Assembly: GCA_021604665.1 (NCBI GenBank)
Contig: BQJK01000004.1
Coordinates: 124,001-188,000, forward strand
DNA: 64,000 bases
DNA from: Rhodomicrobium sp.
GTDB lineage: Bacteria; Pseudomonadota; Alphaproteobacteria; Rhizobiales; HXMU1428-3
Direction: 5' to 3'
Shown here piece after piece: positions 1 to 9,540 of the stretch (the first letter of the stretch is position 1; each line of letters opens with the position of its first letter). A program made the position numbers and the translations under genes. The notes beneath the pieces were generated by a model that was given only the letters and a program-made list of their open reading frames with translations, ran no database searches and was not told the DNA's origin.

Positions 1-131
1 TCAACATCACAGCCACCGGCAGCTCAGTCAAAATTGCGCAGGAAAAAGCTTATAACGCCATTTCTAAAATCGACTGGCCAGAAGGTTTCTGCCGCAAGGA
101 CATCGGTTGGCGGGCGATAAAGCAGGCATAA
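1..131 (+). CDS. purD: Phosphoribosylamine-glycine ligase, C-terminal end (partial)
   Basis: Only the last 42 codons are inside the window, in the frame beginning at base 3 and ending in TAA at 129-131. The tail contains [16 protein letters not shown], which matches the conserved end of bacterial GAR synthetase (PurD), the ATP-grasp enzyme that joins glycine to phosphoribosylamine in purine synthesis. The 170 bases that follow before the next gene show no gene. The identification depends on this short tail, so it is good but not certain. Confidence 0.75.
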   Translation, partial: NITATGSSVKIAQEKAYNAISKIDWPEGFCRKDIGWRAIKQA

Positions 132-302
132 TCATTTTGTGCAAACATGAGCGATGATAAAAGAACCAGGCACTGATCAGATCTGGCCTAAAATTGTCCA
201 AAACAAACGCAAATTTAGGTAGCCTAGAGCGTTGTTTTATCCGCTTTAATCACTAAATAATGACTTAGCAGCAACTATACCGGCTTTTACTAAAGGCAAA
301 TC

Positions 303-1142
303 ATGTCTCATTCTGTCTCCAATATCGGTTTGGCTCTTGGCGGCGGTGGTGCCAGAGGCCTGGCACATATCAAAATCCTGCAGGTGCTTGATGAATTTGC
401 CATCCGCCCCAAAGAAATTGCAGGCACCTCCATGGGCGCCCTTGTCGGCAGCCTCTACGCCGCTGGCATGTCCGGGTTAGAGATTGAAGATTACAGCAGA
501 GATATTTTCTCAAAACGCACCGAGCTGTTAAAACGGCTCTACGGCAACCGCCCGCCAAAATGGCTCAGCCTGATTAACTTCTCAACACCGGCCATTTTAA
601 ATGCCGAAACCTTCTTTGAAATGATACTGCCTCAGAGTTTGCCAGCATCTTTTGAAGAGCTTGCCATCCCCTTTCATGCCATCACTGCAGATTTCTATAC
701 CCAGGAAATTCATGTCATTAACAGCGGGCCCTTACTGCCAGCAATCGCTGCCAGCTCCGCTCTCCCTGCTCTGCTCACACCTGTCGAAATTGAAGGCCGC
801 GTGCTGATAGATGGCGGCTTCGTCAACCCATTGCCCTATGATGTCATTAAGGACCGCGTCGGCCTAACCATTGCGGTTGATGTCACAGGGGAACCCGCCC
901 GCTTGGCCGGCAAAATCCCAAACAGCATGAATGCCCTCATTGGTGCCAGCCAAATCATGTTGCGCTCACTAACCAACGCAATGATTAAAAATCACAAACC
1001 AGACATCCTCATCGCTCCAACCGTTGGTCGCTATAACGTTCTTGATTATTTTAAGATAGAAGACATCCTACTCCAGTCAGAAACAGCAGCAGATGAGCTG
1101 CGCCGCCAACTGGAAACAACCCTTAAAATCATTGATGCTTAA
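303..1142 (+). CDS. Patatin-like phospholipase (RssA/NTE type)
   Basis: A 279-residue patatin-fold serine hydrolase, likely an intracellular phospholipase or lysophospholipase. The sequence shows the glycine-rich oxyanion motif GGGGARG at residues 13-19, the nucleophile elbow GTSMG with Ser43, and the catalytic Asp170 in DGG, so the Ser-Asp dyad is complete. Length matches the short single-domain RssA-like group. I see no signal peptide or membrane segment. The gene converges on tadA with only 4 bases between the stop codons. The physiological substrate cannot be read from sequence. Confidence 0.88.
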   Translation: MSHSVSNIGLALGGGGARGLAHIKILQVLDEFAIRPKEIAGTSMGALVGSLYAAGMSGLEIEDYSRDIFSKRTELLKRLYGNRPPKWLSLINFSTPAILNAETFFEMILPQSLPASFEELAIPFHAITADFYTQEIHVINSGPLLPAIAASSALPALLTPVEIEGRVLIDGGFVNPLPYDVIKDRVGLTIAVDVTGEPARLAGKIPNSMNALIGASQIMLRSLTNAMIKNHKPDILIAPTVGRYNVLDYFKIEDILLQSETAADELRRQLETTLKIIDA

Positions 1143-1146
1143 AATC

Positions 1147-1593
1147 TCAGCGCCGGGCGCGGAAAAACTCTTTTAAAAGCTTTGCTGCCGCCACGTCCTC
1201 TATGCCGCCATAAACCTCTGGCGCATGATGGCAGGTCGGCTGATCAAAAAAGCACGCCCCATGTTCAACCCCGCCGCCTTTCGGGTCCGCGCAGCCAAAA
1301 TAAAGCCGCCGCACTCTGGCAAATGAAAGCGCCCCGGCGCACATAGTGCAAGGCTCCAATGTCACATAAAGGTCGCAGCCTGTTAACCGCTCACTGCCAA
1401 GCACCAAAGCGGCTGCCCTGATCGCCAAAATTTCCGCATGGGCCGTAGGGTCAGACTGGGTTACAATTCGATTGCCAGCTTGCGCTAGCAGCCTGCCTTC
1501 AGCAGAAACAATAACCGCCCCAACCGGCACTTCACCCAAATCGGCAGCAATTTTAGCCTCTTCAAGCGCCAGCTCCATATAGGAAATTGCCAT
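1147..1593 (-). CDS. tadA: tRNA-specific adenosine deaminase
   Basis: A 148-residue zinc deaminase that converts A34 to inosine in the tRNA-Arg(ACG) anticodon wobble position. The zinc and proton-relay residues are all present: His52 and Glu54 in TAHAEI, and Cys82 and Cys85 in PCTMCAGAL. Length is normal for bacterial TadA. It is divergent from the pseudouridine synthase gene, a TadA/RluB-type arrangement I recall as common in alphaproteobacteria, and convergent with the patatin gene. Guanine deaminase-type relatives are possible, but the HAE spacing and length favour TadA. Confidence 0.93.
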   Translation of the reverse strand: MAISYMELALEEAKIAADLGEVPVGAVIVSAEGRLLAQAGNRIVTQSDPTAHAEILAIRAAALVLGSERLTGCDLYVTLEPCTMCAGALSFARVRRLYFGCADPKGGGVEHGACFFDQPTCHHAPEVYGGIEDVAAAKLLKEFFRARR

Positions 1594-1644
1594 CTATCTT
1601 ACCTTTTCATTGAATCTCAGCAGAATTTGCGACACAACAAAGCC

Positions 1645-2724
1645 ATGACCAAAAAAACACCCCCAGCACCGCGAAAGCCAAACACTGACAGAAGAGCAAA
1701 ACCGCGCTCTGAAGCCAGCGGCCACCATAAGGGCAAGCCCTCAAATAGCGCACGATCAACAGAGAGGCTAAAACCTCGAACTGAAAAAGCCGCGCCCTCA
1801 ACAGAGCCAATGCGCATTGCCAAAGCCATGGCCCGCGCCGGCCTCTGCTCTCGCCGCGAAGCTGAGCGATTTATAGAAGCAGGCCGGGTCACGGTCAACG
1901 GCAAGCTCATAGATAGCCCCGCCCTGAACGTCACTGGCAAAGACAGAATTCTGATAGATGGCGCCCCCCTGCCAGAGGCTGAACCCATCAGATTATGGCG
2001 TTATAATAAGCCAAAAGGCCTCGTCACCACCGCCCGTGATGAAAAAGGCCGAGACACCATCTTCGATAAACTCCCGGAAGATATACCCCGCACCATCTCC
2101 ATCGGTCGGCTGGATATTAATACAGAAGGTTTGTTACTACTCACCAATGATGGTGAGCTGGCCCGCCATATCGAATTACCGCAAACCGGCTGGCTGCGCC
2201 GTTATAAAGTGCGCGCCAACGGCAGCATCACCCAAGACAAACTCGATAGTTTAAAAAAAGGCGTCACCATCGATGGCGTTAAATTTGGCCCGGTAGAAGC
2301 CACCTTGATAAAACAACAAGGCGCAAACTGCTGGTTCACCATCGGCCTTCGCGAAGGCAAGAACAGAGAGATTAAACGCATCGCTGAGCATTTGGGGCTA
2401 AATGTAAACCGTCTAATCCGCCTCTCTTTTGGCCCCTTCATTCTCGGTAGCTTAAATGATGGCGAAATTGAAGAAGTAAAATCTCACATTTTGGCAGACC
2501 AGCTCGGCCCAAAACTGGCTGAAAAATTCAATATTAAACCATCCACCGCCCAAGCCCAATCGAAGGCGCCAGCTTCAAAAACCCGCAAGACCAGATCTAC
2601 AAAATCAGCGCACCACTCTGAGCAGTCATCAGCACCGCGCAAAGGTCAAAGGCCCGGCTCAAGAATAAGTCAGAAACAGAGCCCAAAACGGAGTGAGCGC
2701 CCAAAGCGCAAACCAGGCCGTTAG
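1645..2724 (+). CDS. rluB: Pseudouridine synthase, RluB/RsuA family
   Basis: An rRNA pseudouridine synthase that isomerises uridine in structured rRNA, most likely 23S. A basic disordered N-terminus (about residues 1-54) precedes an S4 RNA-binding domain (about 55-101, AGLCSRREAERFIEAGRV) and then the catalytic domain, with Asp157 in the motif GRLDINTEGLLLLTNDGEL. The C-terminus is a long Lys/Arg/Ser-rich tail. I chose the ATG at 1645; an in-frame TTG at 1627 would add six residues and neither has a clear ribosome binding site. RluB, RluE, RluF and RsuA share this motif, so the target base is an inference from the long basic tails. Confidence 0.88.
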   Translation: MTKKTPPAPRKPNTDRRAKPRSEASGHHKGKPSNSARSTERLKPRTEKAAPSTEPMRIAKAMARAGLCSRREAERFIEAGRVTVNGKLIDSPALNVTGKDRILIDGAPLPEAEPIRLWRYNKPKGLVTTARDEKGRDTIFDKLPEDIPRTISIGRLDINTEGLLLLTNDGELARHIELPQTGWLRRYKVRANGSITQDKLDSLKKGVTIDGVKFGPVEATLIKQQGANCWFTIGLREGKNREIKRIAEHLGLNVNRLIRLSFGPFILGSLNDGEIEEVKSHILADQLGPKLAEKFNIKPSTAQAQSKAPASKTRKTRSTKSAHHSEQSSAPRKGQRPGSRISQKQSPKRSERPKRKPGR

Positions 2725-2769
2725 GCACATGAAGGCAAATAGACTTAACCAAATAAAGGATCGGTTGAA

Positions 2770-3324
2770 ATGCGCATAGTCGGCGGGACCCATAAGGGGC
2801 GAAAATTAAACACCCCGAGTTCAAACAGCACCCGCCCAACAAGCGACCGCGCCCGCGAATCTCTGTTTAATCGGCTGGCTCATGGCATTGATGGTTTTGA
2901 ACTGGAAAATGCCCGCGTGCTGGACCTCTTCGCCGGCACTGGCGCCCTTGGCCTTGAGGCCCTATCAAGAGGCGCAAACTTTGCCCTACTGGTAGAAGAC
3001 GCAAGCCCCGCCAGAGGCGTCATCCGCCGCAATATTGAAGAGTTGGAATTCACAGGCCAAACAAAGCTCTTTAAAAGAGATGCAACCAAGCTCGGGAAAT
3101 TGCAGCGTTTTGCCCCCTTTAATCTCATTTTTCTCGACCCGCCCTATGGCAAATCACTCGGTGAGAAAGCCCTGAAAAGCGCCATGGAGGGCGGCTGGCT
3201 GGAAGAGAATGCATTGATCATTCTGGAAGAAGCAAAGTCAAACGAGATCATCTGGCCAGAGGGCATCACCCCCGTTGATACCCGCTCCATAGGCGATAGC
3301 AACTTCCACTTCGCCCGCGCATAG
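2770..3324 (+). CDS. rsmD: 16S rRNA (guanine966-N2)-methyltransferase
   Basis: A 184-residue class I SAM methyltransferase that methylates G966 of 16S rRNA in the assembled 30S subunit. The SAM-binding loop LDLFAGTGALGLEALSRGA lies near residues 51-69, and the N6/N2-methylase catalytic motif DPPYG near 123-127. Length fits RsmD. It follows the pseudouridine synthase by 45 bases on the same strand, so the two rRNA-modification genes are probably cotranscribed. Its stop faces that of mutL 25 bases away. Confidence 0.93.
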   Translation: MRIVGGTHKGRKLNTPSSNSTRPTSDRARESLFNRLAHGIDGFELENARVLDLFAGTGALGLEALSRGANFALLVEDASPARGVIRRNIEELEFTGQTKLFKRDATKLGKLQRFAPFNLIFLDPPYGKSLGEKALKSAMEGGWLEENALIILEEAKSNEIIWPEGITPVDTRSIGDSNFHFARA

Positions 3325-3349
3325 CAAGAGATTTTCTACAAAAACGCGT

Positions 3350-5230
3350 TTAGCGCCCAAACAACCGCTCTATATCCTTCAACTTCAGCTCGACATAAGT
3401 TGGCCGCCCATGGTTGCATTGACCAGAGCGGGGCGTCGCCTCCATCTCACGTAGCAATGCGTTCATCTCTTCCCCCGAGAGGCGCCGCCCGCTGCGCACA
3501 GAGCCATGGCAAGCCATCGTCGCACAAACATGGTCAAGCCGTGCGCGCAAGGTCGTTGTGGCATCCAACTCAGCAATTTCTTCGGCAAGGTCTTTCACCA
3601 AACATTGCACATTGCCTTTCATCAAAAGAGCCGGCACTTCTTGCACTGAAACAGCCTTCGGACCAAAGCTCTCTAAATAAAGCCCAAACGCTTCCAGCTC
3701 CGAGGCATGGGCCAGCAACCCACAGCGCAGCTCTTCATCAAGCTCAACAATTTCAGGGATCAGCAACCCTTGTGAAGGCACGCTGCCCTCAATCACCCGG
3801 GCTTTCAGCTTTTCATAAACCAACCGTTCATGAGCTGCATGCGCATCAACGATCACCATGCCATCGACTGTTTGCGAAATAATGTAATTCTCAAAAAGAT
3901 GCGCACGGGCCGCACCCAGCGGCAGCTCACCTAGAGAGGTCTCATCCCCCGCCTCAACCACCCGGCCACTTGGCGCAAACCCATCCGAATTGAGTGTTTC
4001 ATCATCAGGGCCATTTTCAGCAAAATAGCTCTGCCCAACGTCCCTATGTTGACTAAAAATTGGCTGATTATAGATAGCACTTTCAGCCTGTTGCCCGCCC
4101 TCATACGGCTCAGCACCCTGTTCGCCCTCAAATTGTTGCTTTTGCAGGTCCGACTGAAAAGCCTTCATAGTCTCAGCGCCGCCTCTGGCACTCGCCCGGT
4201 ATCCGGCCTCATCAATCGCTTGCTTCAACGCGCCAATGATCAACCCACGCACCAAGCCACCATCCTGAAACCGCACTTCAGCTTTCGCCGGATGCACATT
4301 CACATCCACCCTGTCTTGCGGCATGGAAAGAAAGAGACAAAGATAAGGGTGTCGGTTGGAGGGGAGAAAATCCATATAAGCGGCCCGTATGGCCCCAAGT
4401 ATCTGCTTGTCCCGCACCGGTCGCCCATTAACGAAAAAATACTGATAGAGATTGTTAGAGCGATGCAAGGTTGGCAGACCAGCAAAACCTTCAAGGGTAA
4501 AGTCCTCACGCTGGGCTTCAATCCGCAGCGCATCCTGAATAAACTCAGCCCCCATCACCTTGCCAAGCCGCAACAGCTCCCCTTCAATATCACCGATGGC
4601 CACTTGCTTCAGGTTCAGCACCGGGCGGCCTTCATTTATCAACCGAAAACCAATTGAGGGATGCGCCATAGCCAGCCGCTTCACAACATCATTTATCGCG
4701 GCGCTTTCGGCCCGTGCTGATTTTTGAAACTTTAACCGTGCTGGCGTCGCAAAGAACAGATCCCGCACCTCAACAATCGTACCAGGATTAAGCGCCGCAG
4801 GTTTGACGCCGCTCACAACACCGCCATTTACCGCAATCGCAAGCCCATCACTCTGGCAATTGCTCTCCCCACCATCAGACGCCGCGCCGCGTTGCCTCGT
4901 TTGCAGCGAAAGCCGGGCAATAGAGCCAATGGAAGGCAATGCCTCCCCCCTAAAACCAAGAGTGGATATAGAGAAAAGCCCATCTTCAGCAAGTTTCGAG
5001 GTGGCATGCCGCTCTACAGCAAGCGGTAGATCAACCGCGCTCATGCCAGAGCCATCATCAATCACTCGGATAAGTTCAAGCCCACCACCAGCAACCTCAA
5101 TCTCAACCTGGCCGGCACCAGCATCAATGGCATTTTCCACCAGTTCTTTAATCACGCTGGCTGGCCGCTCAATCACCTCACCAGCGGCGATTTGATTGAT
5201 AATGTTGGGTGAAAGTTGGCGTATCGCCAT
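3350..5230 (-). CDS. mutL: DNA mismatch repair protein MutL (endonuclease type)
   Basis: MutL couples mismatch recognition by MutS to strand incision. The N-terminal GHKL ATPase has ENAIDAGAG (32-40), DDGSGM (58-63) and GFRGEAL (92-98). The C-terminal domain has a metal-binding endonuclease motif DAHAAHERLVYE (Asp462, Glu468, Glu473), followed by ACHG near 573 and CNHGRP near 605. These are hallmarks of MutL proteins that nick DNA themselves in bacteria without MutH. The ATG at 5230 starts the conserved sequence MAIRQLSPN; upstream in-frame codons encode an unrelated hydrophobic stretch and are not taken as coding. The length of 626 residues is normal. Confidence 0.95.
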   Translation of the reverse strand: MAIRQLSPNIINQIAAGEVIERPASVIKELVENAIDAGAGQVEIEVAGGGLELIRVIDDGSGMSAVDLPLAVERHATSKLAEDGLFSISTLGFRGEALPSIGSIARLSLQTRQRGAASDGGESNCQSDGLAIAVNGGVVSGVKPAALNPGTIVEVRDLFFATPARLKFQKSARAESAAINDVVKRLAMAHPSIGFRLINEGRPVLNLKQVAIGDIEGELLRLGKVMGAEFIQDALRIEAQREDFTLEGFAGLPTLHRSNNLYQYFFVNGRPVRDKQILGAIRAAYMDFLPSNRHPYLCLFLSMPQDRVDVNVHPAKAEVRFQDGGLVRGLIIGALKQAIDEAGYRASARGGAETMKAFQSDLQKQQFEGEQGAEPYEGGQQAESAIYNQPIFSQHRDVGQSYFAENGPDDETLNSDGFAPSGRVVEAGDETSLGELPLGAARAHLFENYIISQTVDGMVIVDAHAAHERLVYEKLKARVIEGSVPSQGLLIPEIVELDEELRCGLLAHASELEAFGLYLESFGPKAVSVQEVPALLMKGNVQCLVKDLAEEIAELDATTTLRARLDHVCATMACHGSVRSGRRLSGEEMNALLREMEATPRSGQCNHGRPTYVELKLKDIERLFGR

Positions 5231-5366
5231 AGCTATGCCCCCAAATAGAAGTGGTGAAAAGAACAACCAGCGCCCTGAAAGAACTAGCAATACAGCCCCT
5301 AAAAGGGGGGTACACAAAACTTGGAAATAAAAATCAGCGCATCATGAAAGGGCAAAGCGCATAAGC

Positions 5367-6731
5367 TTATTTACTCAAATAATCCCGCGCGAACTTTTTG
5401 CCAATCTCAACAGCAGGCTGGTCAAATGCATCAACCCCCAAAAGCCCCGCCGCCAAAATAGTCTCAAGCATAAAGCTCATCAACAACTGACCAAGCGTAA
5501 ACTCATCAACGCTGCTTAAATGCAATGCGCGAACCGGTTGCCCCGCGCCGCGCAGCGCCTCAATAGTGGCCTGAGCCTGCGCATCAACAAGATCACCAAC
5601 AGTGCGGCCAGCCATATAATCAATGCCGCAAGCTTTAGCTAAATCAGTATCAACCACAGGGCCACTGCCCTTAATGCTGGTTGAGAGTATAGTAATCAGC
5701 TTATCCTTGGGCCCATCCATATAAAGCTGCAATTGGCTATGCTGATCGACAGGTCCGAGCGCGCCAATCGGCGTCATGCCAAGACCGTCCTTACCAAGGC
5801 TCTCTGCCCAAAGCTGCACATACCAGGCTGAAAAACGAGCTAGCTGGTTTGAGTAAGGCATCATCACCACATCAGAGATGCTGCGCTCTTTATAAAGCCC
5901 CACATTTAAAGCCGCACCGTGCACGCTAAGCGCCGTGTCATCGCTAGGTTGTTGCAAAACGGTTGCCACCACATCCCGCGCACCAGCACGAATGGCCATA
6001 GGGTCAAGACCGCGGGCAATCGCCATGATCAAGCCGACATTGGTCAGCGAAGAAAAGCGGCCACCAATGCCCGTTTCATGCAACAAAATATTACATTTGA
6101 AACTTTCAAGTAAATCTCTGAGACCATTACTAACCCCCTCAACACGAGGCTCCGTTAGGCCGAGAACATACTGACCAATCCGATCCTCAAGGCCAGCGGC
6201 TTTCAAAGCATCAATCACAACAATTATCTGAACCAGCGTTTCAACTGTATTGCCGGATTTGGAAATGACCACAAAGCGTGTTGTCTCCAGATTGAGCATA
6301 TTCAAGCTCAACTCAAGCGAGCGGGGATCAAGATTATCAAAAATACGGGTCCGCGGAAAATGCCGCGCTGCCTTGCCTTTATCGCCAGGGATATTCCACC
6401 CGCCAAGTTGCGCTATTGTCTGCCCGCCAAGGCTGGAACCACCGGTGCCAAGAAAAACAACAGTCTCCGCTCCCACAATCAGCTCATCATAAGCGGCCGC
6501 GGCAAGGGCCAGGTCTTCGCTCTCTTCTACAATATGCAACAATTGCAACGAGCGATCTTCATAGCGCTGTTTTAAAAGACCTGCCTGGTCAACCGCCTGG
6601 TCATGCCAGCGTTTATATTCACTGGCACTTAACCCGGCGGAGCCAACTTGCTCTTCTAAACAACCGGTAATATCTTGCAGAACAGCCGGCGCCTGCCCAT
6701 CTGCAATCTGTCGAGAAAGATCCTGCATCAT
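5367..6731 (-). CDS. pgi: Glucose-6-phosphate isomerase
   Basis: Interconverts glucose 6-phosphate and fructose 6-phosphate. The SIS-fold sugar-phosphate motifs are clear: FLGTGGSSLGG near residue 95 and ISKSGNTVET near 155. At 454 residues it belongs to the shorter bacterial group (about 450) rather than the 550-residue E. coli type. The start codon overlaps the stop of the upstream M16 peptidase gene by one base (TAATG), which suggests translational coupling. Coupling a glycolytic enzyme to a periplasmic peptidase pair is a positional, not obviously functional, link. Confidence 0.92.
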   Translation of the reverse strand: MMQDLSRQIADGQAPAVLQDITGCLEEQVGSAGLSASEYKRWHDQAVDQAGLLKQRYEDRSLQLLHIVEESEDLALAAAAYDELIVGAETVVFLGTGGSSLGGQTIAQLGGWNIPGDKGKAARHFPRTRIFDNLDPRSLELSLNMLNLETTRFVVISKSGNTVETLVQIIVVIDALKAAGLEDRIGQYVLGLTEPRVEGVSNGLRDLLESFKCNILLHETGIGGRFSSLTNVGLIMAIARGLDPMAIRAGARDVVATVLQQPSDDTALSVHGAALNVGLYKERSISDVVMMPYSNQLARFSAWYVQLWAESLGKDGLGMTPIGALGPVDQHSQLQLYMDGPKDKLITILSTSIKGSGPVVDTDLAKACGIDYMAGRTVGDLVDAQAQATIEALRGAGQPVRALHLSSVDEFTLGQLLMSFMLETILAAGLLGVDAFDQPAVEIGKKFARDYLSK

Positions 6732-8089
6732 TATTGTGTCTTGGGTGCCTCATCAGCTGCTTGCCCCACCACAACAAAACGCAACCGCTCGCCATCCAAT
6801 AGACGTTTGGCAACAATTTTAATCTGCTCAGTTGTGACAGCGTCAATCATATCGTTTCTTTGTTCGATATAATCCATACCAAGCCCCTCAACCTGAATCC
6901 ACAATAATTGGCTGGCAATTTTAGATGAGGTATCAAACCGCAGCGCATAGGAACCGGTTAGATAATCTTTGGCATATTTCAGCTCATCAACACTCGGCCC
7001 TTCATCTGCCATGCGCGTAAATTCCTGGCGGATCAAACTCATCGCCTCATCAACAGAGGCGGTTTTGGTAGCCACACCACCAAGTACAAGCGAGCTTTTT
7101 TCAAGCGGGTAGAGATAGCTATAGATAGAATAAGCCAGCCCGCGCTTCTCACGAACCTCTTCCATCAAGCGGGAATTAAAGCCACCGCCACCAAGGATGT
7201 AATTGATTATGTAAGCCGGGATAAAATCATCATCACTGCGCTTAACGGCCTGATGACCAAATTGTATGACAGATTGAGGCACTGCCATTTCAATTCGGCT
7301 TGTCTCTGGCCCATAAACAGGCTTCGCCTCTGCAATCTCTTCAATACCAGATTTTTCTGGCAACTCACCAAACACCCTGTCAAGAAGCGGGCCTAATTCT
7401 TCTGCTGTAATGTCACCAACCACTGCAATTTTAAGATGCTCACGTGCAAAAATCTTTTTATGAGCCGCTAACAGATCATCACGGGTTAAAACCGCCTGGC
7501 TCTCTTCTGTGCCCTTTGTTGGCCGCGCATAAGGGTGCTCACCATAAGCCGATTTAAACCAGGCTCTCGTGGCAACATTTTGCGGGTTAGTGGCTTCAAA
7601 CTTAAGGGAAGAAACAATCTGCCGGCGCACACGATCAATGGCATCCTGATCAAATCTCGGCTTGGTCAAAGCAAGTTTAAGAAGGTCAAACCCTTCATCA
7701 CGCCGCTCGCTTAAGGTTTGAAATTTTCCAGAGAAATGATCGCGAGAGGCTTCAAAACCCATCCTAACCGTAAGATCTTCAACCTTTTCCTGAAAGGCTG
7801 TTGAGGTCAGCTCACCGGCGCCTTCATCAAGCATACCTGAAAGCAGATAGGCCGTGCCTTCCCGCCCATCAGCATCTTGTGTCGCGCCGCCTTTGAAACC
7901 AAACTGCATAGAGATAAGAGGCACATTATGCTCTTCGACCAGCCAAGCTTCAATACCGCCTGGGCTTATGACGCGCTCAACTTTCATAGCCTGCGCCTCC
8001 CCAGCTTGCAGTGCCATCACAGCTTGCAGTGTAAGAAACGAAGCTATAAACAACCCGGTTAGCCAACCTTTGCGGCCATAAGCTTTCAT
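6731..8089 (-). CDS. M16 family peptidase-like subunit, non-catalytic
   Basis: A secreted pitrilysin/insulinase-family protein. The zinc-binding HxxEH motif expected near the N-terminus is absent: the equivalent region reads GTAYLLSGMLDEG. The substrate-binding motif of inactive partners is kept later, around FNSRLMEEVREKRGLAYSIY. In M16B heterodimers one subunit carries zinc and the other this R/Y motif, so it probably pairs with the product of 8149-9540. I chose the ATG at 8089, which follows AGAGG and starts a signal peptide (MKAYGRKGW then a hydrophobic run ending near GEAQA); ATG codons at 8110 and 8119 are alternatives. Confidence 0.85.
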   Translation of the reverse strand: MKAYGRKGWLTGLFIASFLTLQAVMALQAGEAQAMKVERVISPGGIEAWLVEEHNVPLISMQFGFKGGATQDADGREGTAYLLSGMLDEGAGELTSTAFQEKVEDLTVRMGFEASRDHFSGKFQTLSERRDEGFDLLKLALTKPRFDQDAIDRVRRQIVSSLKFEATNPQNVATRAWFKSAYGEHPYARPTKGTEESQAVLTRDDLLAAHKKIFAREHLKIAVVGDITAEELGPLLDRVFGELPEKSGIEEIAEAKPVYGPETSRIEMAVPQSVIQFGHQAVKRSDDDFIPAYIINYILGGGGFNSRLMEEVREKRGLAYSIYSYLYPLEKSSLVLGGVATKTASVDEAMSLIRQEFTRMADEGPSVDELKYAKDYLTGSYALRFDTSSKIASQLLWIQVEGLGMDYIEQRNDMIDAVTTEQIKIVAKRLLDGERLRFVVVGQAADEAPKTQ

Positions 8090-8148
8090 CAAACAAAAAC
8101 CTCTTTCCATCACTGTCATTGATTACCATTTTTTAAGGTTCATTCTTA

Positions 8149-9540
8149 TTATTGTTTTGTTGCATTCATATCAGCTGTTTGCTTCGGTTTTGGCACTAGA
8201 AGCCCGGTCACCGAAGATGCCTCATTCAGATATTTGCCAGCAACACGTTTAATATCTTCTACGGTTACAGCCTTAAGCCTGTCAGGGTACGATTCAATAT
8301 CCTGGATCGACCATCCGGTTGCCAAAGCAAAACCATACCGCCGCGCCAGACCCGATTGACTATCATTGCCATAAACATAATCAGCAATGTAGCTGTTCTG
8401 CCCGCGCTTCAATTCCATCTCACTAACGCCATTCTCACGGATATCTTCAAATATCTTGGCAATCTCATCTTCAACCTGCTTAACGCTCACCCCTTTTGAG
8501 GGCAGTGCGTAAACATAGAGATTGCCATATTCAAGACCATTCGGGGAATAGCCACCACCAGCACTGGAGGCCAGCTTCTTCTCGACAACCAGCGCCTTGT
8601 AAATCCGGCTGGTTGTGCCCTCGACAGCAATTTTCATGAGCAACTCAAGCGCTTCAGAATCACCGCGCGGGGCGGTCTTAAAGCTCGGCACAAGATAATA
8701 ACGCTGCCAGGTTAGTTTGCCAGCCCGCTCATCCTCTAATGTCACAGTGCGGGGCGCTACATGCGGCGGCTCCATCGGGCGCTGGCGGGCCTTCAATTCT
8801 GGCCCGCGCTCCACCTTGCCATAAGTTGTCTCTGCAAGCTTGCGCACGTCATCTGGTGTCACATCGCCAGCCACAATCAAAATGGCATTATTCGGCGCAT
8901 AATATTTTTTATAATGGTCAAGCGCATCCTGGCGGCTTAGCTTTGCCATCTCATGCATCCAGCCAATCACCGGAATGCCATAAGGATGGCTCTGATAAAG
9001 AGTGGCCCCAAGCTGTTCGGAAAGCATCGATGAAGGGCTATTCTCAATACGCGAACGCCGCTCTTCCAAAATCACATCACGCTCAGTTAAAACATCTTTT
9101 TCCAGCAGCTTCAGATTAGCCATACGGTCAGCTTCCATCTCCATGACCATCGGCAGATTCTCTTTAGCAACCCGCTGGAAATAGGCTGTCACATCCTGGC
9201 TGGTAAAGGCGTTATCCTCTCCGCCATGACGCGCCACAATCTTGGAAAACTCACCCGGCGCGATCTTGTCCGTGCCCTTGAACATAAGATGCTCAAGAAA
9301 ATGCGCGATGCCAGAAACGCCTGGCAATTCATCAGCCGCACCAACTTTATACCAGACCATATGCGTCACCACAGGTGCTCTGTGATCGGGAATAACAACC
9401 ACATCAAGCCCATTTTCAAGCTTGAAGTAAGTTACATCTGGCCCGTTTTTTTTCTCAGCTTTTGCAACTGCAACCATAGTTAACAACAGCGCCATCACCA
9501 TCAAAGTGAAGCGGCCTGTTCCTTTCCAGAAATTCATCAT
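8149..9540 (-). CDS. M16 family zinc peptidase, catalytic subunit
   Basis: A periplasmic pitrilysin-type metallopeptidase of 463 residues. A signal peptide (residues 1 to about 28, ending AVAKA) is followed by the inverted zinc motif HFLEH at 80-84, with a distal glutamate candidate in MEADRMANL about 75 residues on. Two M16 half-domains follow. It lies 59 bases upstream of the chosen start of the non-catalytic M16 gene on the same strand, which fits an obligate heterodimer. The natural substrates are unknown; relatives degrade peptides or process secreted proteins. Confidence 0.92.
   Translation of the reverse strand: MMNFWKGTGRFTLMVMALLLTMVAVAKAEKKNGPDVTYFKLENGLDVVVIPDHRAPVVTHMVWYKVGAADELPGVSGIAHFLEHLMFKGTDKIAPGEFSKIVARHGGEDNAFTSQDVTAYFQRVAKENLPMVMEMEADRMANLKLLEKDVLTERDVILEERRSRIENSPSSMLSEQLGATLYQSHPYGIPVIGWMHEMAKLSRQDALDHYKKYYAPNNAILIVAGDVTPDDVRKLAETTYGKVERGPELKARQRPMEPPHVAPRTVTLEDERAGKLTWQRYYLVPSFKTAPRGDSEALELLMKIAVEGTTSRIYKALVVEKKLASSAGGGYSPNGLEYGNLYVYALPSKGVSVKQVEDEIAKIFEDIRENGVSEMELKRGQNSYIADYVYGNDSQSGLARRYGFALATGWSIQDIESYPDRLKAVTVEDIKRVAGKYLNEASSVTGLLVPKPKQTADMNATKQ

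Noticed and set aside
4046..4657. 203-codon open frame on the strand opposite mutL
   Set aside because: Lies wholly within the mutL gene on the opposite strand; mutL has all expected motifs, so this is a shadow frame.
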